Shown here piece by piece: positions 24,902 through 33,542 of a stretch of DNA of 64,000 nt. The translations under genes were made by a program, and so were the position numbers. Origin of the DNA: Pseudomonas sp. UYIF39 (GTDB lineage Bacteria > Pseudomonadota > Gammaproteobacteria > Pseudomonadales > Pseudomonadaceae); contig NZ_JALBYU010000001.1 of assembly GCF_029963765.1 (NCBI RefSeq), forward strand, positions 186,001 through 250,000, written 5' to 3'. The notes under the pieces were generated by a model that saw only the letters and a list, made by a program, of their open reading frames with translations, was not told the origin of the DNA and did not search any database. Every line of letters starts with the position of its first letter. Within the stretch, counting starts at the first letter, position 1.

Positions 24902-27467
24902 TCTTCAGGCGCAGATCGCCAGCCTGCAGCGCGACAACCACAAACTGCAGCGCATCAATGGCGCGCTGATCGAGCGGATCGAGTCGGGCATCACCCGCGG
25001 CAATGACCCCTACGCGGCGTTCCAGCATTCGGTGGTGCTGGCCGAGCAGGTGCGTGAGCGCACCGACGCCTTGAACCAGGCCATGGCCGAACTCAAGTCG
25101 GGCAATCACTTGCTCAGCGAGGCGCGCCTGCGGGCGGAAACCGCGCATCAGCATTTGATCGATGCCATCGAGAGCATTTCCGATGCGTTTGTGCTGTTCG
25201 ATGCGGACCAGCGAATCGTCTTGTTCAATAGCCGTTTCAAGGCGTTCTGGGGCAACAGCCGGGTGCGGATCAACGCCGGCATGCGCCTGGCCGAGGTCAA
25301 GCGGCTGATGTCCGCCACCGGGCTGTTCACTGAAGAGCCGCGCGGGCATGCCGACGAAAACCTGCTCTATCGTCTGCAGGACGGTCGCTGGTTGCAAGTC
25401 AGCGAAAGGCCGACCCAGGAAGGCGGGCGGGTGATCCTGTTCACCGACATTACCGACGTCAAACTCAGCGAAACCGTGCGCCGAGAGCAGGCGGTGGCGC
25501 AGAAATCCCATTTGTTGCAACGGGCGGTCGACAACCTGTCCCAAGGCGTGGCCATGGTCAACGCCGAGGGCATTCTGGAGTTGTGGAACCGGCGTTTCCT
25601 TGAACTGAGCGGCCTGGCCCCGGTGGCGGCTCATCGACCGTTTGCCGAAGTGATCGGCGACAGCGAGTTGAACCTGCTGACCCCGGCCAGTCGGGATCTA
25701 AACGGGCGGCACGTGCAGGAATGCGAGCAGCGTCTCTACGATGGCCGGGTGCTGGAAATCCGCACCCATCCGTTGCCTACCGGCGGCTTCGTCAACACCT
25801 TCACCGACATCACTGAACGCTACCAACACGCCGAAGCGCTGAGCGAAAGCGAGCGCTGGATTCGCCTGATCACCGACCATGTGCCGGCGCTGATTGCCTA
25901 CCTCAATGCCGACCTGGTCTACGAGTTCACCAACAAGGTGTATGAAGAATGGTACTGCTGGCCTCGGGGCGTGATGCTTGGGCAGAGCCTGCGCGAAGTC
26001 CACAGCGAACAGCATTACCAGCGCCTGGAAGCCTACGTGGCCCGGGCCCTGGCCGGTGAGAGCGTGACGTTCGAGTTCGCCGAAACCAACATCAACAACC
26101 AGGAGCGCTACATGCTGCGCTCCTACGTACCCAATCGCCTGGCCACCGGGGAAGTGGTGGGGATTTTCGTGTTGATCCGCGACATCACCGAACGCCGCCG
26201 CACCGCTGAAGCGCTGCACCAGGCCTATCAGAATCTAGAGTTGCGGGTGCGCGAACGGACAGCGGAACTGACCACGCTCAATGACCAGTTGCTGCGCGAG
26301 ATCGATGAGCGTAGGCGGGCGGAATCTCGCCTGCGTGAAGCCAAACTCGAAGCCGAACAGGCCAACCTGTCGAAAACCAAGTTTCTCGCTGCCGTCAGTC
26401 ATGACCTGCTGCAACCGCTCAACGCTGCGCGGCTGTTTACCAGCGCGTTGCTTGAACGGCGGGAGCCGGTGGCCAATGCGATTTTGGTGCGTAATGTCAG
26501 CAACTCCCTGGAAGACGTGGAGAACCTGCTGGGCACCCTGGTCGATATCTCCAAACTGGATGCCGGGGTGATCAAGGCTGACATTGCGCCGTTCGCCCTG
26601 AGCGAATTGTTGGAAAACCTCGCGGCCGAGTACACCCAGGTGGCTCGCAGCGAAGGCCTGGAGCTGCATTTCATTCCCTGTTCGGCACTGGTGCGCAGTG
26701 ACATTCAGTTGCTGGCGAGGATTCTTCGAAATCTGCTGAGCAACGCCATTCGCTACACCTACAGCGGTCGCGTGGTGCTGGGTTGCCGGCGTCATCACCA
26801 GCGCCTGTCGATCGAGGTTTGGGACAGCGGCATGGGCATTGCCGAAAACCGCCTCGAGGAGATTTTTCAGGAATTCAAACGCGGTGACGTGCAGCGTCCG
26901 GATCAGGATCGCGGGTTAGGTCTGGGCCTGGCGATCGTCGAAAAAATCGCCGGGATTCTCGGTCACCGCATTCACGTGCGTTCGTGGCCGGGCAAGGGCT
27001 CGATGTTCTCGGTTGAAGTGCCGCTCAGCGCCACGGCACCCAAGGCGCTGCCGAGTCTGCTGATGAGTGAGCCGATGCTTGAACGTCTGCGTGGGGCGCG
27101 GGTGTGGGTGCTGGACAACGACGCGGCCATTTGCGCCGGTATGCGCACGTTGCTCGAAGGGTGGGGGTGTCTGGTGGTCACGGCACTGTCGGAGCAGGAC
27201 CTGGCGCGGCAAGTGGACAACTATCACGAAGAAGCCGATTTGCTGATCGCCGACTATCACCTCAATGACGATCAGAACGGCGTCGATGCCGTCGCCCGAA
27301 TCAACGCCCGTCGCGGTTCAGCCATTCCGGCAATGATGATCACCGCTAATTACAGCAATGAACTCAAGCAGCAGATCCGCGAACTGGGCCACACCCTGAT
27401 GCACAAACCGGTGCGGCCGATGAAGCTCAAGACGGCGATGAGTCACTTGCTCGGTCAATCCCGATAA
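24831..27467 (+). CDS. nahK: Hybrid histidine kinase NahK (ErcS'-type)
   Basis: Cytoplasmic hybrid sensor kinase of 878 residues. A coiled coil (about 20-60) is followed by three PAS domains (about 100-215, 225-335, 340-455), another coiled coil, HisKA with phospho-acceptor His in LAAVSHDLLQPLNAARL, HATPase (NLLSNAIRYTYSGRV, DSGMGIAENRLEEIFQEF, GLGLGLAIVEKIA) and a C-terminal receiver with DYHLNDDQNG. Homologues feed NO and other signals into biofilm control through HptB and also into the ethanol-oxidation network. The listed ATG overlaps nosP by 71 bp; a downstream TTG is possible. Confidence 0.9.
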   Translation: MACTSTRPSPGLPLPEAGPLDIADLQAQIASLQRDNHKLQRINGALIERIESGITRGNDPYAAFQHSVVLAEQVRERTDALNQAMAELKSGNHLLSEARLRAETAHQHLIDAIESISDAFVLFDADQRIVLFNSRFKAFWGNSRVRINAGMRLAEVKRLMSATGLFTEEPRGHADENLLYRLQDGRWLQVSERPTQEGGRVILFTDITDVKLSETVRREQAVAQKSHLLQRAVDNLSQGVAMVNAEGILELWNRRFLELSGLAPVAAHRPFAEVIGDSELNLLTPASRDLNGRHVQECEQRLYDGRVLEIRTHPLPTGGFVNTFTDITERYQHAEALSESERWIRLITDHVPALIAYLNADLVYEFTNKVYEEWYCWPRGVMLGQSLREVHSEQHYQRLEAYVARALAGESVTFEFAETNINNQERYMLRSYVPNRLATGEVVGIFVLIRDITERRRTAEALHQAYQNLELRVRERTAELTTLNDQLLREIDERRRAESRLREAKLEAEQANLSKTKFLAAVSHDLLQPLNAARLFTSALLERREPVANAILVRNVSNSLEDVENLLGTLVDISKLDAGVIKADIAPFALSELLENLAAEYTQVARSEGLELHFIPCSALVRSDIQLLARILRNLLSNAIRYTYSGRVVLGCRRHHQRLSIEVWDSGMGIAENRLEEIFQEFKRGDVQRPDQDRGLGLGLAIVEKIAGILGHRIHVRSWPGKGSMFSVEVPLSATAPKALPSLLMSEPMLERLRGARVWVLDNDAAICAGMRTLLEGWGCLVVTALSEQDLARQVDNYHEEADLLIADYHLNDDQNGVDAVARINARRGSAIPAMMITANYSNELKQQIRELGHTLMHKPVRPMKLKTAMSHLLGQSR

Positions 27468-27485
27468 CCTGAGCCAATCCTGAAC

Positions 27486-27620
27486 CTGTAGCAGCTGGCG
27501 AAGCCTGCGTTCGGCTGCGAAGCAGTCGTGAATTCAGACACCGAGGTTTGTCAGGAGGACTGCGCCGCCTGGATTTACGACTGCTGCGCAGCCGAACGCA
27601 GGCTTCGCCAGCTGCTACAG
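27486..27620. repeat. Long inverted REP pair
   Basis: 44-base arms (27486-27529 and 27577-27620, starting CTGTAGCAGCTGGCGAAGCC) with one mismatch, around a 47-bp spacer. The pair fills the convergent gap between nahK and the response regulator gene. Confidence 0.88.
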
Positions 27621-27630
27621 AGGGTGCATT

Positions 27631-28293
27631 TCAGCGCCGCAAATACGATCCGAAATCTATGTCGCCGGCACTCAAGATCGCCTGCACCCGATTGTGCACA
27701 TTGAGTTTGCGCAGGATTGCCGAGACGTGGGCCTTGACTGTGGTTTCGGCGATTTCCAGGGTGTAGGCGATCTGTTTGTTCGACTCGCCCTTGGTCATGC
27801 GTTCGAGCACCAGCAACTGCTTGCGGGTCAAGGCCTGGAGCAGTTCAGGTGGGAAGCTCGGGGCATCGTTCATGCGCCTTGTACCGCATTTTTGTGTGCG
27901 GATGATGTCCGGCGGCAAGTAGACATTGCCGTTGAGGATCTGCTGGATGGCCTCGGTCATCTGCACCCGTGGCGAGGATTTGGTGATGAAACCCACCGCA
28001 CCATAAGTGATGGCTTGCAGCACAACTTGTTTGTCCTGTTCGGCCGAGACGATCACCACCGGAATGGTTGGCGCCTCGTTGCGCAGGTTGATCAGGCCAT
28101 TGAGGCCGTGCATGCCGGGCATGTTCAGGTCGAGCAGGATCAGGTCCAGATCGTCGTGTTCCTGCGTCAGCAACAGGGCGCTGTCCAGGTCGGCGGTTTC
28201 CATCACCTCGCTGCCGGGGAAACCGTCGCTGATGACGTTATGAATGGCTTCGCGAAACAGCGGGTGATCGTCGGCAATCAGAATTTTGTACAT
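27631..28293 (-). CDS. agmR: NarL/LuxR-type response regulator AgmR/ErbR
   Basis: Two-component regulator of 220 residues: receiver domain ([10 protein letters not shown], phospho-acceptor Asp in [10 protein letters not shown], Lys in GFITKSSPR) and C-terminal LuxR helix-turn-helix ([29 protein letters not shown] shown in part). The sequence closely matches the AgmR/ErbR regulator I recall from P. aeruginosa and P. putida, which controls PQQ-dependent ethanol oxidation and pqq genes. No partner kinase gene is directly attached; NahK and ErcS in the window are the obvious candidates. NarL-type regulators bind inverted heptamers, consistent with the palindromic element found before the ped/pqq genes. 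Confidence 0.9.
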   Translation of the reverse strand: MYKILIADDHPLFREAIHNVISDGFPGSEVMETADLDSALLLTQEHDDLDLILLDLNMPGMHGLNGLINLRNEAPTIPVVIVSAEQDKQVVLQAITYGAVGFITKSSPRVQMTEAIQQILNGNVYLPPDIIRTQKCGTRRMNDAPSFPPELLQALTRKQLLVLERMTKGESNKQIAYTLEIAETTVKAHVSAILRKLNVHNRVQAILSAGDIDFGSYLRR

Positions 28294-28349
28294 AGCCTTT
28301 CACCTCATTATTTTGATTAGGGTGTGGCAACAACTCGCACGCGTAAAGG

Positions 28350-28916
28350 TCAGGGGAAGGGCTCGGGCTGGGCGGGCGTCACGGGCAGGTTGGCGGCCTG
28401 CCAGGCGTCCAGGCCGTCGCGATACCAATACAGCGTCTTATAGCCCATGGCGGCGGCGCGCTTCACGGCGTTCCAGCTCAGCCAGCAATCGGCGCGGCAG
28501 TAGAAGACCAGCGGTTGCGAGAGATCACCTGCAGTCAATGTGTTCAGCTTACGCGCAAAATAGTCCTGCCAGTCGGGCGTCAGGTCACCGTCGCCGGTAT
28601 TGGCCAGCCAATGGCTGCCGGGGAGGTTTTCGTGGGGCTGGTCCTCGATGAAACGTCCTTGCAACCACTGGCGGCGGTAGACGTCGATCAGCACCGGACG
28701 CGGTGTCTGGGTCAGCAGGGTTTGCAGGGCCGCGGTATCGATGATGCCGGCGCCCTGGACTTGATTCGGGGTCGGGCTGCGGTACAGACCGATGCGATAG
28801 CCGTCAGCGGAAAACAGCGGTGTTTCGGCCTGCGCGGCGCCCAGTAACAGGCTCAGCGACAGCGCAACGAGAGAAGGGCGTAGCAGACGACGTCGGGCAC
28901 GCGGCATGGGGTTCAA
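28350..28916 (-). CDS. PQQ-dependent catabolism-associated CxxxCW rhodanese-like protein
   Basis: Periplasmic protein of 188 residues with a signal peptide (about 1-30, ending AQA) and a rhodanese-like fold. The signature is FYCRADCWLSWNAVKRAA, with a Cys pair ahead of a Trp in place of the single active-site Cys of a normal rhodanese. This family occurs only with quinoprotein dehydrogenase loci. The Cys pair suggests thiol-disulfide or sulfur-transfer chemistry, possibly helping form the unusual vicinal disulfide of the dehydrogenase; that is inference. It has its own promoter region with a shared element at 28987-29002. Confidence 0.88.
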   Translation of the reverse strand: MNPMPRARRRLLRPSLVALSLSLLLGAAQAETPLFSADGYRIGLYRSPTPNQVQGAGIIDTAALQTLLTQTPRPVLIDVYRRQWLQGRFIEDQPHENLPGSHWLANTGDGDLTPDWQDYFARKLNTLTAGDLSQPLVFYCRADCWLSWNAVKRAAAMGYKTLYWYRDGLDAWQAANLPVTPAQPEPFP

Positions 28917-28986
28917 TCCTTATAGTTATGAACCTATTACATGCCAGTCTCGGTGCGATTGGAATGCGACGATAGACAGGAAAACC

Positions 28987-29002
28987 AGTACTAAAGTAGT
29001 AA
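28987..29002. promoter_or_regulatory. Shared ped/pqq element, site 1
   Basis: AGTACTAAAGTAGTAA, 71 bp upstream of the minus-strand CxxxCW gene. It matches site 2 (32828-32843) at 14 of 16 bases and has inverted TACT/AGTA halves. Confidence 0.6.
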
Positions 29003-29043
29003 TTTCAGCCTGTTCAACACAAATCCCCTGTGGGAGCGTGTTG

Positions 29044-29835
29044 TTAGGTGGATTTGCGTAAGGCGGCGTGTTGCGGGTTGAAGGTGAGCACGGCGAGTAG
29101 CGCGAACACCAGCGTCAGCCCCACACACACCGCCAGCGCCAACGGATTGAAGCGTTCATACAAGGCAAATCGCACCAGTTCCACCGCATGGGTGAACGGG
29201 CTCAATGTGCACAACCAGTACAGCCACTCGCTGGACTCGCGCATTTTCCACAGTGGATACAGCGCCGACGACAGGAAAAACAGCGGGAAGATCACGAAAT
29301 TCATCACCCCGGCAAAGTTCTCCAGCTGGCGGATGGCGTTGGACAGCAACAAACCCAGCGCGCTGAGCATCAACGCCACCAGCAGCAACGCCGGCAAGGC
29401 GATCAACAGCCCCATGGCCGGTGGTTGCACGCCGTACACCCAGGCAATCGCCAGAAAGGCGTAGACCTGCAACAGCGAGATCAGCGAGGTGGCCAACAGT
29501 TTGCTGCACAGCAGGAAAGTGCGGGGCAGGGGGCTGGTCAGCAGTACGCGCATGCTGCCCATTTCCCGGTCGTAAACCATCGACAACGAACCTTGCATGC
29601 CGTTGAACAGCAGGATCATGCAGGCAAGACCAGGGATGATGTACACCTCATACGGAATGTAGGTGTCATAGGGCTCAATGATCGCGATCCCGAGTGCGGC
29701 GCGAAAACCGGCGGCGAACACCAGCAGCCATAGCAGTGGCCGTACCAAAGCGCTGAGAAACCGCGTGCGCTGCAACACAAAACGCAGCCATTCACGCAGC
29801 ACGATGCCGCTGAAACATTGCCAATAGGCGTTCAT
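29044..29835 (-). CDS. pedC: ABC-2 type permease of the PQQ-alcohol oxidation locus
   Basis: Inner-membrane permease of 263 residues with six hydrophobic helices and an ABC2-type signature (LLTSPLPRTFLLCSKLLAT). It overlaps the ATPase gene by 4 bp and forms a transporter with it. In P. putida the pedABC products belong to the phenylethanol/ethanol oxidation cluster; the transported molecule is not established. Inference: it may export a toxic aldehyde, a cofactor-related compound or a peptide. Confidence 0.88.
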   Translation of the reverse strand: MNAYWQCFSGIVLREWLRFVLQRTRFLSALVRPLLWLLVFAAGFRAALGIAIIEPYDTYIPYEVYIIPGLACMILLFNGMQGSLSMVYDREMGSMRVLLTSPLPRTFLLCSKLLATSLISLLQVYAFLAIAWVYGVQPPAMGLLIALPALLLVALMLSALGLLLSNAIRQLENFAGVMNFVIFPLFFLSSALYPLWKMRESSEWLYWLCTLSPFTHAVELVRFALYERFNPLALAVCVGLTLVFALLAVLTFNPQHAALRKST

Positions 29836-30563
29836 TGGGCAGCTCCTGAGGTCGTCAGTCGAGTGAAGGCCGAACCCAGGTCCCCGCCGTGCTCCAGGCT
29901 AAGGGCGTCCGCTTGTCCGCTGGCGACCAGCCGGCCCTGATGCAGGATCAACAAGTCATCGCTGGGCTGCACTTCATCCAGTAAATGGGTGGTCCAGAGC
30001 ACGCTGATATTCTGCTCACGGCATAGGCTGCGAATGTGTTGATTGAGCGCCAGCCGACTGGCCGGGTCGAGGCCGACGCTGGCTTCGTCGAGCAACAGCA
30101 GGTGTGGCTCATGCAGCAAGGCGCGGGCGATTTCCACCCGGCGGCGGTGACCGCCATTTAGCTCACGGACCCGCTCGCGACGGCGTTCGGTCAAGGCTTG
30201 GCGGGCCAGTTCGGCGTCGACCCGCAGGCCGGTCTGACGCCGGGACATTCCATGCAGCGCGGCGTGATAACGCAGGTTTTGCTCGACGCTGAGGTCCAGG
30301 TCCAACGTGCTTTGCTGAAACACCACCCCCAATTGTTTGAGCGCCGGACGCGCCGCGTTGCGCAACGAACAACCGCCGACGCGGATGTCACCGCGCTGCA
30401 AATCGTAGAGTCGAGTGAGCAGGGCAATCAGCGTCGATTTGCCCGCGCCGTTCGGTCCCAGCAATGCAGCGAAACGGCCAGGTGCCAGGCTGAAACTCAC
30501 CTGACGCAATGCCTCTTTCGCACCATAAGCAAAGCTCAGCTCGCTGACTTCCAGTGCGTTCAT
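29832..30563 (-). CDS. pedB: ABC transporter ATPase of the PQQ-alcohol oxidation locus
   Basis: ATPase of 243 residues with Walker A LLGPNGAGKSTLI, signature RELNGGHRRRVEIARALLHEP (an ELNGG variant of LSGGQ), Walker B LLLLDEASVGLDP and the switch His in LWTTHLLDE. The unusual signature motif deserves notice. I chose the ATG at 30563 because it overlaps the stop of the upstream beta-propeller gene as ATGA; a start at 30584 would lie inside that gene. It energises the permease encoded next. Confidence 0.88.
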   Translation of the reverse strand: MNALEVSELSFAYGAKEALRQVSFSLAPGRFAALLGPNGAGKSTLIALLTRLYDLQRGDIRVGGCSLRNAARPALKQLGVVFQQSTLDLDLSVEQNLRYHAALHGMSRRQTGLRVDAELARQALTERRRERVRELNGGHRRRVEIARALLHEPHLLLLDEASVGLDPASRLALNQHIRSLCREQNISVLWTTHLLDEVQPSDDLLILHQGRLVASGQADALSLEHGGDLGSAFTRLTTSGAAQ

Positions 30564-31534
30564 GGCGTCACCACCACGCCCCACGGATAGCGCCCGACCT
30601 TGATCGACTTGGTGACCTTGAGGCTGTCGACATCAATCACCGACACATCGCCGCTGACGCCGTTGGTGGCCAGTAATTGCTTTTGATCGGGGGTAAACGA
30701 CATCTGCCAGACACGCCGGCCGACCAGCAGGTAATCAAGGATTTCGAAGGTCTTGGCGTCGATCACCGCCACATGATTGGCCGGGCCGAGGGCGACGAAA
30801 CCGTACTTGCCGTCGGCGCTGAGCTTGATCCCCACCGGCTGCACTTTGTCCGGGTGCACGCCCTTGATCTGGAAGGTCAGGGTCTTGAGGACCTTGCGGG
30901 TGGCGACGTCGAGAATGGTCACCGTGCCGCCGATTTCCGCCGAGGCCCAGAGTTTGGAGCCATCCGGCGTGAACTCGACGAAGCGCGGCCGCTGATCCAC
31001 CAGGGTGCTATCGGCCAGGGTCTGGGTGCTGGTGTCGATCCAGTGCAGCATATTGGTGGTTTCGCTGGTGTTCACCGCCCACTTGCCGTCGGGGCTGACG
31101 GCCATGCCTTCGGGTTCGACGCCGACGTTGATCTGGCTCAGCACCTTGGAGGTTTCGGTGTCGATCACTGTCACCAGTGCATCGTCTTCGTTGGAAACGT
31201 ACAGCCAGCGATTATTCGGGTGCAGGGCGAACTGCTCAGGGTCTTTGCCCGAGGGCAGCTCCTTGATGATTTTGCGCGTGGCAACGTCCATCACCTGGAC
31301 CCGGTCCGAGTCACTGGCGCAGATGTACAGCAGCTTATTGTCGTGGGACAGCAGCAGACCGCGCGGGCGCTGGCCGACGGGCAGGGTGTCGGTGACCTGC
31401 AGGGTCTGCAGGTCGATCAGGCTCAGGCTGTTGTCCTTTTCGTTGGAGACCCAGGCGGTGCTGGCCGCGGCCTGCCCGGCGGCGAGCAACAGGGCCCAGA
31501 AAAGCAGGGAGCGGCAGAGCAGGGTGCGACGCAT
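30560..31534 (-). CDS. pedA: YVTN-type beta-propeller protein of the PQQ-ABC locus
   Basis: Secreted beta-propeller of 324 residues: signal peptide (about 1-25, ending AAA), then seven repeats of the YVTN type (such as LYICASDSDRVQVMDVATRK, LYVSNEDDALVTVIDTETSK, LLATNGVSGDVSVIDVDSLK). The family is found with PQQ-dependent catabolism and the adjacent ABC genes. It may act as a periplasmic scaffold or ligand-binding partner of the transporter. It is translationally coupled to the ATPase gene. Confidence 0.87.
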   Translation of the reverse strand: MRRTLLCRSLLFWALLLAAGQAAASTAWVSNEKDNSLSLIDLQTLQVTDTLPVGQRPRGLLLSHDNKLLYICASDSDRVQVMDVATRKIIKELPSGKDPEQFALHPNNRWLYVSNEDDALVTVIDTETSKVLSQINVGVEPEGMAVSPDGKWAVNTSETTNMLHWIDTSTQTLADSTLVDQRPRFVEFTPDGSKLWASAEIGGTVTILDVATRKVLKTLTFQIKGVHPDKVQPVGIKLSADGKYGFVALGPANHVAVIDAKTFEILDYLLVGRRVWQMSFTPDQKQLLATNGVSGDVSVIDVDSLKVTKSIKVGRYPWGVVVTP

Positions 31535-31564
31535 GGCAGATTCCTTGTTGTTTTAATTATCGGG

Positions 31565-32749
31565 TCAGGGAAAGCGGCAGCTCACCTCGGGTTTGTCGTA
31601 GCCCAAGCTGTCCATTTCGTTGAACGGGTGCAGGAAACCGTCTTGGGGCGACGTACTGACCAGCGCCCGGGGCTGCACGATGGGAATGGGTTGGCGCAAC
31701 TGGCCGTTCCACGGCCGATAACTGAGCTTGCGACCCTTGAAGCCGTCCAGCGGCAATTGATCGCTGATCTCAAGCGTACGGATCGCGATCGGATCGACCT
31801 GACGCAGTTTGCTCACGGCACTGGCGATGCTGCGCACGGCGATCCACGCGGCGAAATCGCGGTCATTCATCCAGCGCCCCGTCAGGGCTTCGAAGCGTTT
31901 CTGCAATTGGGCGGCGCCGTAGGTTTCCACGGTTTTGTGCCAGCCCACCGGGGTCAGACCCTGAGTGCCGGCGACCGGCCGTGGGTACCAGGTCTGATAG
32001 GGCACGTATTCGCCGAAATCGCCGCGTTCATCCGCGACCAGCACCACGTCGTACTCGGCGGTCTGGGTGAACAGCGGCATGTCGGCCTGGGCGCTGCGAC
32101 GCTGATCATTGTCGAAACTCCAGGCTTTTTCCGCGACCAGTTTCAAGCCGAAGCGTTTGGCCGCGCGGCCCAGCGCGGCGGCATAGGCTTGATCGTCCGG
32201 GGTCGGGCCGACGATCAGCAGCGCCCGTTGCCATTTGCGCACCACCAGAAATTGCGCCAGCGCATCGGCCAGCATCGCCCGGCTCGGCAGGCTGTGCAGC
32301 ACGTTTGGCAGGCAGTCGGTGGTGCGCAGGCTGTCGTCGGGGCTGCCGGCGTTGAACAGCAAGCTGTCGGGCAGTACGGCGCTGAGTTGGCGCAGGCTGG
32401 CGGCCGGTGCGTTGACGACAAACAGGCGCAGCCCTTGTTCATGCTGAGCCTTGGCCTCTTCGACCAAGGCATCCGGATTGTCGACGTTGGCGCTGACCAG
32501 GCTGTAGCTCTGGTTCAGGAAACGCCCGGTGCTGTTGCTGTCAGTAATCGCCAGTTCGGCGCCACGCAGCCCGGCATCCACCGGCTCGGGAATGACGTTC
32601 GACAGCAACGGGCCTGGATCAGGGCGATAGCCCAGGTAGCCGATCTGCACCTGCAACGGCGCATCGGCGGCCTGGCTCTGGGTCGCCAGCCCGGCGGCAC
32701 AGGCAATCGCCAACAGGTAGATCAGGGCGTAAGGGGCAAGCTGGCGCAT
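31565..32749 (-). CDS. Periplasmic binding protein of the PQQ-ABC system (branched-chain amino acid type fold)
   Basis: Protein of 394 residues with a signal peptide (about 1-28, MRQLAPYALIYLLAIACAAG...) and the two-lobe periplasmic-binding fold of the branched-chain amino acid family (VQIGYLGYRPDPGPLLSNV, LLFNAGSPDDSLR, RALLIVGPTPDDQAYAAALG). The start at 32749 has GGAG upstream; the longer frame has no signal peptide. It is the first gene of the four-gene ABC operon. Ligand unknown; members occur only near quinoprotein loci. Confidence 0.86.
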   Translation of the reverse strand: MRQLAPYALIYLLAIACAAGLATQSQAADAPLQVQIGYLGYRPDPGPLLSNVIPEPVDAGLRGAELAITDSNSTGRFLNQSYSLVSANVDNPDALVEEAKAQHEQGLRLFVVNAPAASLRQLSAVLPDSLLFNAGSPDDSLRTTDCLPNVLHSLPSRAMLADALAQFLVVRKWQRALLIVGPTPDDQAYAAALGRAAKRFGLKLVAEKAWSFDNDQRRSAQADMPLFTQTAEYDVVLVADERGDFGEYVPYQTWYPRPVAGTQGLTPVGWHKTVETYGAAQLQKRFEALTGRWMNDRDFAAWIAVRSIASAVSKLRQVDPIAIRTLEISDQLPLDGFKGRKLSYRPWNGQLRQPIPIVQPRALVSTSPQDGFLHPFNEMDSLGYDKPEVSCRFP

Positions 32750-32827
32750 AAGGCACTCCATTACAGGTAGCGCCAGCATAGGAACGCTGTGAGGCAGAAG
32801 GAAATATGCAGAAAGTACCAGTGAGCC

Positions 32828-32843
32828 AGTACCAAGGTAGTAA
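32828..32843. promoter_or_regulatory. Shared ped/pqq element, site 2
   Basis: AGTACCAAGGTAGTAA, the most symmetric copy (TACC-AA-GGTA core). It lies 79 bp before the minus-strand ABC operon and about 235 bp before pedF on the other strand. Confidence 0.65.
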
Positions 32844-32958
32844 CTCGCCCGCGCCGTTGTTGGTCTTGCCCGCGCCATCGGGGCGATCAGTGTTGCACCC
32901 GCGGTTGCCGGGAATACTTGCCGTACGGCACCTGATTCAGCTGTGCGTCACAAGCCCT

Positions 32959-32974
32959 ACTACCAAGGAACTAG
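32959..32974. promoter_or_regulatory. Shared ped/pqq element, site 3
   Basis: ACTACCAAGGAACTAG, ending 104 bp before the pedF start codon. The divergent gap 32750-33077 contains no gene; besides sites 2 and 3 it holds a partial AGTACCAGTGAG copy at about 32814. Confidence 0.65.
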
Positions 32975-33077
32975 ACGGCGAACACCAAAGCAGCATGGGG
33001 CTTGCGCGAAGCCGTTCCTAAGATGGGTGCCATAGCCTCTGCCAAGAGGTTTTGCGTGCAATCAAGAGGGCATAACA

Positions 33078-33539
33078 ATGACAACAAAACGCAACGCCTT
33101 ACTCGTTGCCGGTCTGCTGGCCGGTCTTATCAGCGCAGGTTCCGTCTGGGCCCACGGTAATGTGGTGCCGCAAGCGGTGGAAACTCCAGGCCTGACTCCG
33201 ATCAAGGACGCTGGCGTGCCGGTCGATGAAGATGGGTGGGCATCGGTGAACCCTTACCGCGCCTCGCCGGAACATGATAAGGCCCTGGAAATCGGCTCCT
33301 CGGCGTACAACCAGAACTGTGCGGCCTGTCATGGCCTGGAAGCCAAATCCGGCGGCATCGCCCCCGATTTGCGCATGCTGGATGTCGCTGATGCCGGTGA
33401 TGAGTGGTTCGTCCAACGCGTGCGCCATGGCGCCGTGCGTGACGGCCGGGTCTACATGCCGAAGATGGCCGACTACCTGAGCCAGGAAGCTTTGTGGGCG
33501 GTACGCACCTATCTGGACAGCGTTCACGTCGAGGAGTAA
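33078..33539 (+). CDS. pedF: Cytochrome c550 of the quinoprotein alcohol dehydrogenase system
   Basis: Periplasmic monoheme cytochrome of 153 residues. A signal peptide (about 1-25, ending VWA) is followed by the mature domain with heme motif CAACH and an axial Met in VYMPKMADYL. It accepts electrons from the PQQ dehydrogenase and passes them to the respiratory chain. First gene of a pedF / binding-protein / SoxYZ-like / MBL operon. An A/C-rich stretch (AACAATGACAACAAAA) spans the start codon and could be a Crc/Hfq site. Confidence 0.9.
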   Translation: MTTKRNALLVAGLLAGLISAGSVWAHGNVVPQAVETPGLTPIKDAGVPVDEDGWASVNPYRASPEHDKALEIGSSAYNQNCAACHGLEAKSGGIAPDLRMLDVADAGDEWFVQRVRHGAVRDGRVYMPKMADYLSQEALWAVRTYLDSVHVEE

Positions 33540-33542
33540 CCC

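Noticed and set aside
30677..32770. 697-codon plus-strand frame across the beta-propeller and binding-protein genes
   Set aside because: Antisense shadow of two well supported minus-strand genes.
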